In this document: positions 1 to 7,200 of the stretch, piece after piece
How positions within the stretch are numbered: the stretch's first letter is position 1
Layout: every line of letters starts with the position of its first letter
NCBI GenBank assembly: GCA_002429085.1
Contig: DIYR01000070.1
Location: forward strand, 1 to 7,514
From: Flavobacteriales bacterium UBA6049
Lineage (GTDB): Bacteria > Bacteroidota > Bacteroidia > Flavobacteriales_G > Salibacteraceae
Direction: 5' to 3'
DNA: 7,514 bases
Program-made: the position numbers and the translations under genes
The notes under the pieces: model-generated
What the model was told of the DNA's origin: nothing
The model's input: only the letters and a program-made list of their open reading frames with translations
Database searches by the model: none

Positions 1-625
1 GTTTTGACTTTTCTTGTTCTACTGCTTTCAGAAAGTTTGCTTTGTACGTGATAATGTATTGAGCAGATTCAGGTGTAATAGTCATTACTACACGCTCTAA
101 CTCGGTATCGTTAAACTGATACACTAGGCGTTTAATCACTTGATTATACCTTCCTAATTCTCTTAAAACGGTCACCAACTCTGCAGTGTACACTTCCAAC
201 ATTTGCTGAAGAATAGAAGAAGGCGATTCGTTTGCTCCGGCTTGCCAGGGAATGTAACCATAGTAAAGAAAGTGTCTAAAAAGATCTACCAAATGTGTTC
301 CTAGTGGAATGGCTTTACCATCTGACAGAACTTCACCTTGTACAATGTTTCGGGCTAAGAATTCTCTTAACTGACTTTCAATGCGCAATGGCAATTCTCT
401 ATCAAACGATTCAAAACTGAGCTGTCCAAGATCTAGTGTTACTTGATCGAATTGATAGAGGTGTGTTTTGCTCGAAAAATCGGCCAACACTCGATCTATT
501 ACTTGCTGAATCTGATGATGTTGCAGGCTACTGATAGTTGTTTGAATGTCCATAGCTTGCGATGAATCAGCTGTATCTAACTCATACACCTGTTTCAATA
601 TGGTATTTACTCTAGCCTCTGCCAT
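1..625 (-). CDS. Contractile injection system tape-measure protein, N-terminal part (3' end outside window)
   Basis: Partial gene read by hand: ATG at 625-623, open with no stop for 208 codons to the left edge, ending ...EQEKSK. The codon directly upstream of the ATG is an in-frame TAA, so no earlier start is possible. The protein begins MAEARVNTILKQVYELD. Around residues 56-92 it has the amphipathic pattern LYQFDQVTLDLGQLSFESF followed by a Leu/Arg/Glu helix, then LVDLFRHFLYYGYIPWQAG near 112-130. In my recollection these two blocks (the VxLDLGxL...F...L stretch and the LxxFLxxGxxPW stretch) are characteristic of the eCIS tape-measure family (Afp14-like). Such proteins are thought to sit inside the tube lumen and fix tube length during assembly. 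Its start lies inside the end of the upstream baseplate gene (14-base overlap), and there is no convincing Shine-Dalgarno, so translation is probably coupled. Only the N-terminus is visible, so total length and any repeats cannot be judged. The family call rests on motif memory. Confidence 0.82.
   Translation of the reverse strand, partial: MAEARVNTILKQVYELDTADSSQAMDIQTTISSLQHHQIQQVIDRVLADFSSKTHLYQFDQVTLDLGQLSFESFDRELPLRIESQLREFLARNIVQGEVLSDGKAIPLGTHLVDLFRHFLYYGYIPWQAGANESPSSILQQMLEVYTAELVTVLRELGRYNQVIKRLVYQFNDTELERVVMTITPESAQYIITYKANFLKAVEQEKSK
612..625 (-). other. 14-base overlap joining the second baseplate gene and the tape-measure gene
   Basis: The tape-measure ATG (625-623) lies upstream of the baseplate gene's TAG stop (614-612), in a different frame. 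The preceding bases (...GTACGCAGTAA-ATG) lack a convincing Shine-Dalgarno. This arrangement suggests that ribosomes finishing the baseplate gene reinitiate on the tape measure, coupling their output. Coupling is inferred; the overlap itself is read directly. Confidence 0.8.
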
Positions 626-3476
626 TTACTGCGTACTCTTGTAACTGGCGGATAAGCTTGTAGGCAAGCTCCATTAAATCTTGATGAAAGGCTCCGCCAT
701 GTGGCATTCGTAACCAAGCAAAGTACAACGCTTCAAATTCGGTCATTTGCTCTAACGTTAACCAATAGGTATAAGCGGCAATATGAGCTGGAGCATTCTC
801 GAATACCACATCATTCAGCAACATTCTAAAATCACGATCTTGGAAACGCACAGGCCAATCTGGCAATACAAAGCTCATTTTTAGCGTAAAGAATGACTCG
901 TCTACTTTGTTGTCTCCATAAAAGGCATAACACTTGAAGTTTGACAGTTTTATGGATGTATTCTCTTGATCTGTAATGTCATCTATCCAAATTTGAGCAG
1001 ATGCATCATTCGAAAAACGTTGAACAGATTCTGCCAATTGAATCCCCGCGCTAGAATAAACACGTATCACGTATTTTCCGTCCTCTAGAGTGGTTTCAAA
1101 CGTAAGTTTGTTAGTTCCTGTTAATGAGGCACGATTAAGCAGTTTAATGAACTTATTTCGCTTCTTAAGCGAGGTTTTCTCTATATGCTGAAACGTAAGC
1201 GTTTTATTCTCTTCAATGCTTAATTCAAAAGTGAATCCAAACAAGTCATCTAAATATGGTGGAGCTAGTAGAATGTGCTCAATCATATAGATCCCTTCAG
1301 ATTTCACATTTGTCTCTACCAAGAAGTTGCTTGCTTCGTGAATAGCCTGTTCTGCGCTTTCTTTGGAATTAGCAAGATGCACTGCATTGGTTACTCCTGC
1401 TGATGATGTGAACGTTACATAAAATAGATTTTGATTGTCTTCGCTCCCATATACCTTGTAATTAATAGGATTTCCACCATCTTTTAACACCGATTTCAAG
1501 ATAGTTTGCGAATTACCAATGTAGTAGAATGAGTTGATTAAGTTTTCTACACTTTCATTAATAATGACCACGTTATCAGTGAGTGGCACCTTGTCTTCTT
1601 CGTTATGATAAACAGGTACCAATACCTCTCCTAGCACTTCTTGTCCGTCTCTGGTTTGATATATTCTAATTCCTGCATCTGCTATTACTCCGCTTAATGA
1701 GTAAAGTGTATCGTTTTGTATTCCGAGTACACCGCACACTTTTCGTAAAATTCCAGATACATGTGCAGGTAGTTTATTCTCACTGATGTCTGATATATAG
1801 TTTCTTCCTTTTGCTCTACTGTAGCTGTATTGACCGTAGTCGTTGATGAATTTTCTTTTCCATTCTAAAGACTCTTTAGCAAACAGCCTATCTGCTCGTT
1901 TTTTACCATAGCTATCGTAGTAGATTTTCTGAAGTTCATACGTTGGAAAATCTTCTGAAAAACGAGCCAAAAGACTATCTATTACTTGGTTTAGCCTTGC
2001 AATGGCTTTGGTATCGAAGGCGGTATTTACTTCGTTTAGTTTCTTCTTCCATTGAATTAATACCTCATCTATATCTTGATTGCTCTTCTCTTCTATCAGC
2101 TGGATATGTTGATCCATTTCATCTAACACTTGAAATGCGTACGATGACTCTTTTACACTGCTCAAGCTATATAAATCGTACAGATGTGTGAGCTGAGATA
2201 AACCATTGGCCATCAACTGATCAAATGGCAATAAGAAAGCTTTTAACTGCTCTACTTGCGCAAAACGAGATGGCGATTCTTCTGGTGCTAAGCCAAACTC
2301 ACCTATGCCATAGATTATTGGAAACTGATGCCTTACAGTCAAGTACTCTTTCAAGGGTAATTGCTTTCCATTAGGAATACCCAATGTATTATCAGACTCT
2401 GCTGTACTCTTCATCATTCCAAAGTTCACCACCTCGATATATGAGAGTTGTTTTCTAACTTCTTCTAGGTTTGGTGAGAATGAAGTGTTGTTTATTCTGA
2501 AAACGAATTGATCTGGACTTGTTGGAAATCTTAATCTGGGTATTCTACCTGCTTCTATTTTCCATTCATCTCCTTCTCCAACAATGGGTTCTGCATATTC
2601 TTCTTCTCTATTTATCTTCAGTTTATTTACACTGATGATTCCTTCTAGTTTGGATAAGATTCGAACTACTTCTGATGGAATAATGGTTCGCACACTATCT
2701 CTCAACTCTGAATCTAATATGAAACCACTATTTAGCTTTGGTCCGCTAAATATTTCGGAGGTAGCTGCTTCTCTTTGCTGCAGCTCTTCTAATGAGTAAA
2801 ACTTGGCATTGCTAGAGAAGTAATTATCTACTTCATAGAGCACTTGCGCCATAATCTCTTCACCATTTTCATCAGGAGAAATGGTTAAATCTAACGCTAC
2901 ATCTAACTCTAATGGTGTTAGTATTTCTATATGATGTAGGTCTTCGCAAAGGTTACGCTGTTGGTGGTATTCTTTTCGAAGGCTATGGATAACTCTTGCT
3001 TTTTCCGCAGCGAGCGAAACAATACCCTCTTCGTAGTTATAGAGTTCAACGTATAGGTTTACAACACCACCTAAATGGGCTATCTTTTCTTCTGCAGTAC
3101 CAAGTGAAACTCTACCTATCCAGACATTTTTAACGTTTAGAACCCGATCAATCAAAAGCTTACGCAAATCCTTATCCGTTACAGGATTTGTTGTCAAAAT
3201 ATCGTCTGCCTCAAAAAAGCCATTATCACCTGATTTTAAGTCACTTCCCTTTCCTGACACTAGAATATCTTCTATCGGAAATTGACTCTTGTAGTTTATA
3301 CTAGTTAGGGCATAAACCAAGTTCTCCAGAATAGTAACCCCCGGATCGTGTTCATTGTAGTCTGTCCACTCGTCACTGGCGAATTTTTGAACGATCTCTA
3401 TCGATTCTTCGAACAGTTCTTCAAATTCACTCTTTTCGTTGTTACGATTTGATATGTATCCTTTCTCTTCAGACAT
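612..3476 (-). CDS. eCIS baseplate protein, second J-like wedge component (Afp11/Afp12-type), 954 aa
   Basis: Large structural protein of the injection-system baseplate. Near the N-terminus (residues 37-51) it carries WTDYNEHDPGVTILE followed by NLVYALTSINYKSQFPIEDIL. This is the hallmark of large eCIS baseplate proteins, which usually read W(T/S)D.N.HDPG(I/V)T.LE...YAL.D..YR...PI.D.L. Other family blocks follow in order: FFEADDILTTNPVTDKDLRKLLID (87-110), FYSLEEL...EIFSGPKLNSGFI (226-253), YGIGEFGLAPEES...LKAFLLPFDQLMANGL (389-426), a Lys/Glu-rich helical stretch (about 440-520), EHILLAPP (733-740), and a C-terminal block VLPDWPVRFQDRDF (870-883) plus ENAPAHIAAYTYWL (893-906). About 115 residues separate the EHILL block from the VLPDWP block. 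That stretch contains one of two similar segments noted separately. The start is 8 bases after the fibre-like gene's stop. GTGAGGT directly abuts the ATG, too close to act as a normal Shine-Dalgarno. By gene order it would match Afp12. No signal peptide or membrane segment is seen, fitting a cytoplasmically assembled particle. Confidence 0.88.
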   Translation of the reverse strand: MSEEKGYISNRNNEKSEFEELFEESIEIVQKFASDEWTDYNEHDPGVTILENLVYALTSINYKSQFPIEDILVSGKGSDLKSGDNGFFEADDILTTNPVTDKDLRKLLIDRVLNVKNVWIGRVSLGTAEEKIAHLGGVVNLYVELYNYEEGIVSLAAEKARVIHSLRKEYHQQRNLCEDLHHIEILTPLELDVALDLTISPDENGEEIMAQVLYEVDNYFSSNAKFYSLEELQQREAATSEIFSGPKLNSGFILDSELRDSVRTIIPSEVVRILSKLEGIISVNKLKINREEEYAEPIVGEGDEWKIEAGRIPRLRFPTSPDQFVFRINNTSFSPNLEEVRKQLSYIEVVNFGMMKSTAESDNTLGIPNGKQLPLKEYLTVRHQFPIIYGIGEFGLAPEESPSRFAQVEQLKAFLLPFDQLMANGLSQLTHLYDLYSLSSVKESSYAFQVLDEMDQHIQLIEEKSNQDIDEVLIQWKKKLNEVNTAFDTKAIARLNQVIDSLLARFSEDFPTYELQKIYYDSYGKKRADRLFAKESLEWKRKFINDYGQYSYSRAKGRNYISDISENKLPAHVSGILRKVCGVLGIQNDTLYSLSGVIADAGIRIYQTRDGQEVLGEVLVPVYHNEEDKVPLTDNVVIINESVENLINSFYYIGNSQTILKSVLKDGGNPINYKVYGSEDNQNLFYVTFTSSAGVTNAVHLANSKESAEQAIHEASNFLVETNVKSEGIYMIEHILLAPPYLDDLFGFTFELSIEENKTLTFQHIEKTSLKKRNKFIKLLNRASLTGTNKLTFETTLEDGKYVIRVYSSAGIQLAESVQRFSNDASAQIWIDDITDQENTSIKLSNFKCYAFYGDNKVDESFFTLKMSFVLPDWPVRFQDRDFRMLLNDVVFENAPAHIAAYTYWLTLEQMTEFEALYFAWLRMPHGGAFHQDLMELAYKLIRQLQEYAVNGRG
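972..1424 (-). repeat. Possible pair of similar protein segments inside the second baseplate protein
   Basis: Two segments of the 954-residue protein look alike: residues about 685-716 (FYVTFTSSAG...NSKESAEQAIHEA) and about 801-835 (KYVIRVYSSAG...FSNDASAQIWIDDI). Shared features are aromatic-Tyr/Val at the first strand, SSAG followed by an aliphatic residue, then a Ser-rich turn and an amphipathic helix with Ala and Ile. The pattern resembles the small strand-strand-helix unit of the DUF1508/YegP type (xYxxRVxxxxGxxLAxSxxxxSxxxAxxxI). The resemblance is by eye; it is a protein-level repeat, with no obvious DNA-level repeat. Confidence 0.35.
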
Positions 3477-3484
3477 ACCTCACG

Positions 3485-4237
3485 CTATTGATCAAAAAGA
3501 GCCACCATTTCATCGTCCCAAAGGCGTGTTATAAAATACTTGATGTGCTCATCTGGGCCATAATTACTCCTTGTTTTTATTTGGAGTGAATAGTTGTGGG
3601 TATCTCCCTTAAAACGGAAAGCTATTTTATTCCACCACCATCCATAATGCGCTTGCACACAATGAATGTGACTATTTGAATTACCGAATGTGCTTAATGC
3701 CGTGGCTTTTACAAGTGCGTACCTTCCCTTTTTCTTCTTGCCCACTTGCGCCATTATTTCAAATCCCTTACAACCATCTAAACCTGTAAGAATATCGCGC
3801 CATTTACCATCTGCTGGAACAGTTGAGATTTTATGAGTACCTATTCGTGCTTTTGCCGCTATTACTCCGTTTACATCTAAATCTGCCTGTGGAGTTTCTG
3901 TATTTACCCCCACACTTCCTTTTTCATTCAGAAACAGCGAGGTTCTTCCCTCTTGATTTAATGGCGAATGAATTTTTAACCCGTTTTGGTTCTTTGGATC
4001 CATTTCAAAACTCCAATTAGGATTAGAGTTCTGTAGGTTGGCATAAAGGCTTATTAATCGATCAGATTCTTCTCCTTCTGGTGCAAGGATGAGTCCGTCT
4101 TTTAGGTTCTTAGAGATTCCATCATCTACCTTGTTCACCATAGATTCAATCAAGCTACTAAAGTTTCCTTCACTTGGTCTTGAACCACTTTTAAACATGG
4201 CTTTTAGACTATCTCTATTAAGTGGTTTAAACTTCAT
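3485..4237 (-). CDS. eCIS fibre/adhesin-like protein, 250 aa
   Basis: Small protein encoded between the two large baseplate genes. The N-terminus MKFKPLNRDSLKAMFKSGSRPSEGNFSSLIESM resembles the start of many Bacteroidota phage-tail or eCIS fibre proteins (short helix, then (R/K)P(S/T)xxxFxxLIxSxxN), likely the part that docks on the particle. Residues about 60-106 are beta-like and polar. Residues 107-126 contain GVNTETPQADLDVNG, a motif common in Bacteroidota fibres and surface beta-structured proteins just before a C-terminal domain. The C-terminal domain (about 140-250) starts DGKWRDILTGLDGCKGFEIMAQVG, has a KKKK run at 167-170, and an aromatic/His-rich patch SHIHCVQAHYGWWWNKIAF (189-207), ending in KYFITRLWDDE. 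This could bind a ligand or receptor, but that is inference. There is no signal peptide. The ATG overlaps the upstream stop as ATGA. Alternative roles are a baseplate accessory or spike-associated protein. Confidence 0.68.
   Translation of the reverse strand: MKFKPLNRDSLKAMFKSGSRPSEGNFSSLIESMVNKVDDGISKNLKDGLILAPEGEESDRLISLYANLQNSNPNWSFEMDPKNQNGLKIHSPLNQEGRTSLFLNEKGSVGVNTETPQADLDVNGVIAAKARIGTHKISTVPADGKWRDILTGLDGCKGFEIMAQVGKKKKGRYALVKATALSTFGNSNSHIHCVQAHYGWWWNKIAFRFKGDTHNYSLQIKTRSNYGPDEHIKYFITRLWDDEMVALFDQ
4234..4237 (-). other. ATGA stop/start overlap between first baseplate gene and fibre-like gene
   Basis: On the minus strand the sequence reads ...AACAGACAATGA. The TGA (4236-4234) ends the first baseplate protein (...SNRQ) and the ATG (4237-4235) starts the fibre-like protein. 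The upstream bases are A-rich (CAAAAAAAGTAACAGACA) with no Shine-Dalgarno, as is common in Bacteroidota. This is a classic translational-coupling junction, so the two products are expected from the same message. Confidence 0.85.
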
Positions 4238-7200
4238 TGTCTGTTACTTTTTTTGAAAACGAAAATGGAATCATTCACAAGCGTTTCGTTATGAGAATCG
4301 GATGGTGAAAGAGTTGTTTCAGTTTGTACTTCCTCTTCTGCAAGAACTAAGTCTAAGCCTATCTCCATTTCTCCGATACCAGTTTGCATATCGGCTACAT
4401 TATTTCCAGTAATGGATTTGATGTTATGTCGTTCAACTGAAATTAGCATTGAGCTAGGTGTACTTACAACTATTTCTTCATTACCTTCATACACACTCAA
4501 TACATAGCGATTACTCTCTCTTTCAACTATGTGTTCAACGCTCAGGTATTTCACATACGAGATGTAGTATAAATTCTGGACAAAACTCACGATAGATGAA
4601 CGAGCAATGCTACCACCAATACCAGCCAGGCCATTGTTAACAAATGAATTTGGCGAAAGGAATGAGATCAAATCTGTGTTTAGGCGTTCGAGGTAATATC
4701 CATCAACATCTTCTTTTTTAAACTGAGCAGCCACATTGATGAGCAAGTATTCTTCTACTGGGTTTACGACTTTAATCTGAGCAAATCGGTTAGATCGTTG
4801 CAACAGATACTGCCTCATGTCTGACAATTGATCTGAGTTGTAGTAATAGCGGTTCTCGTTTGTCCAATACTTACTTAGTACAATGATGCTTACTTTACCG
4901 GGCACGGGCTCAAAATCATCGTTTAGGTTAGTACATTTTGCTGCAAACACACCTTTGAACCTTTCTAGAATAAGGTGCTCATAGTCCCATGCAGAAACAG
5001 CTCTACCCTTATGTCTTAAATGTTCACTAATCCTTAGGTAATATTCATCATTAGATTCTATCTGTATACCTGCTCTGGAATATGAGGGTTGAATAACCTC
5101 TTTAATAGCAGGTTGCTTTGTAACAATTTTGTGAATGCTTCCATTAGGAACGGGCTTTCCTCTCAACTCTGGCGGTGTGTCTTTTGCATAGGCCACCGTA
5201 GCATTCATGTAAATCCCTGTGACTTTAGGAAACGCACCCGCTTCTGAAGTTGTTGAAACTCTTAACCAATACCTACCACCTTGTGCATCAATAGTTTCTT
5301 TAGATGCTTTTGGAAGGGTTAATTCAATTATTCCTGATTTTAAAAAACCACTTGTTCCGTCTATAATGATATCACTATCTTGTAGTGAATGCCAGCTATT
5401 TCTGTCAAAGTACTCCCATGTAATAGTTTGACTGGTTGATGCTATTGACTGATTAACAGTGAATAACTGAAAATAAATCGATACAACTTCCTCTTCGACT
5501 ACGTTGCTTAGTCCCATGAAGAAATAAGCTTGGTTTTGATAATTGAAAAGTAACTTGCTACCACTAACTACATGGTTATTGATTACATCCTCCACAGCAA
5601 ATGGCGTTATCTGCTGAAACACTCCTCTATTGATTGATTTATCATCACCCAGTGTTTCGTTAAATACCAATTTGTCAGAAGCTGAATAATTCAACGAAAT
5701 ATGATCTACCGTTGGTGCTATGGGCTTGTTTGGGTATGGATAAACAATCTTGCTTTTGGCATTTCTTAGAGCTACCTCGGTAAAGTCTTTCTGGTACAAA
5801 TCGAAACCAAAGCCTGGTTCAGGATTGGTCAAAACAAACTTGAAAAAACCTGCAATTGAATTAACCTCATAGCTCAACGGTGTTGACAAAGCCGAAGGGT
5901 TTACCCATTCAAATTGATCGAGAGATATGTTAAGCTTCGTAATATCATCAAGTAACACTACTTCGTATCCAGATTTATTGGTAACGGTTTTCTCTTGAAA
6001 CAACGGAATAGTGCTTTCTGCCAAGTTATTCCAAACACCATCATGCAACACCTGTGGCTTAAGTTGAAACGACTCGTTTTCAAATGGATAGGAATACGCA
6101 GAATAGTATGACGTTAGTCCCCCTTCTTCAGTAGGTAATGATTTCCATTTCAATTCTAATTCTAATGAAGAAAGTTGTTTGATTGCTAGTTCTGATTTAC
6201 CTAGCATGAAATAACTTCCCTTTTCTGGGATTGGACCAAACAATTCAAATGCTTTTCCCGGAGCAATTACTGATAGGTTGTTGTAGAGCACTAAATTCTT
6301 TACTCCACTAACATCTACCCGAATATCAACATTCTCTACATCTACATCTTTTAGAAAGGAATAGAGATAAACTGGTGCATACTCGTTTAGCATAATCTTT
6401 AAAGCTGGCCATGTTAGCGAGTTATTCTCTTTAAACTCTTCTACAGCAGGATCTGACATTCCGAGTTTAATATCAATGGAAATGCTATTGTCTTCTTCGT
6501 TTCCTGTTACTTGACAGTGCTCTACTTTACACCATTCTTTTTTAGCAGAATGATACACCAACAATCCGCTCTCAAATACGTCTGCTATTACGGTTGATTT
6601 CAGCATTCGTCTGCTGGAAGCCATCTCGCCAATGTACTTCCAGAGTGTTTCATGCGCATTATCGGCTAATTGCAGGTGTAAAGTAATTGTCCTCACTCCT
6701 TCTTCTAGCAACAGGACAGGCGACTGAATAATGAAACCAAAATGCCCTACTTGATCGGCCTGAATATTGGCATCCCATTCAGCATTTTTTTGTGCTCCAA
6801 ACAATTGCCAATCTTCTATATCACCGTTCTTAGTTCCATTGTTCCAAACGTTACTTTTCGATACGGATGTAATCAACGATTCTTGAACTCCATAATCAAT
6901 CACTTTGCTAGCATTAAAGCACAGTGTGTTTATTTCATCTATGGCAATTTGGTGCGCAATCAGTGGCCTTTTGGTGTAGAAAAACAATTCCGTTTTACCC
7001 CCGAATGGTTTACCAGCACTCAGCTTTAAATTCTTAGGCACTAGCGCTTTTTCTACATTTGGTTGAAGTGCAAACGATACTACAGCATAACCATCTTTGC
7101 CTTCTCCCAGTTTTTCTTTTAAAACTGTTTTGTAATAAAAATCTAGGTGCTTCTGAGAGAGCTGATTGATGTTTTCTTGGAATCTTTTAAAGAGTAAAGC

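Noticed and set aside
1943..2191. Plus-strand open frame of 82 codons
   Set aside because: It lies wholly antisense to the well-supported 954-residue baseplate gene, has no recognisable motif and reads as an arbitrary Leu/Ser/Tyr-rich translation of the complementary strand.
2584..2799. Plus-strand open frame of 71 codons
   Set aside because: Antisense shadow of the second baseplate gene; the hydrophobic start looks like a signal peptide only because the opposite strand encodes Glu/Lys-rich helix.
3477..3484. GTGAGGT before the second baseplate ATG as a Shine-Dalgarno
   Set aside because: It directly abuts the ATG without the usual 5-9 base spacer, so pairing would occlude the start codon; probably coincidental.
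3823..4020. Plus-strand open frame of 65 codons
   Set aside because: Antisense to the fibre-like gene; Leu/Phe-rich composition arises from complementary Lys/Asn/Glu codons and no family is recognisable.
5219..5431. Plus-strand open frame of 70 codons
   Set aside because: Antisense to the first baseplate gene with no motif or ribosome-binding context.
6742..7029. Plus-strand open frame of 95 codons
   Set aside because: Antisense to the first baseplate gene; no recognisable domain, and the opposite strand carries the conserved family pattern.
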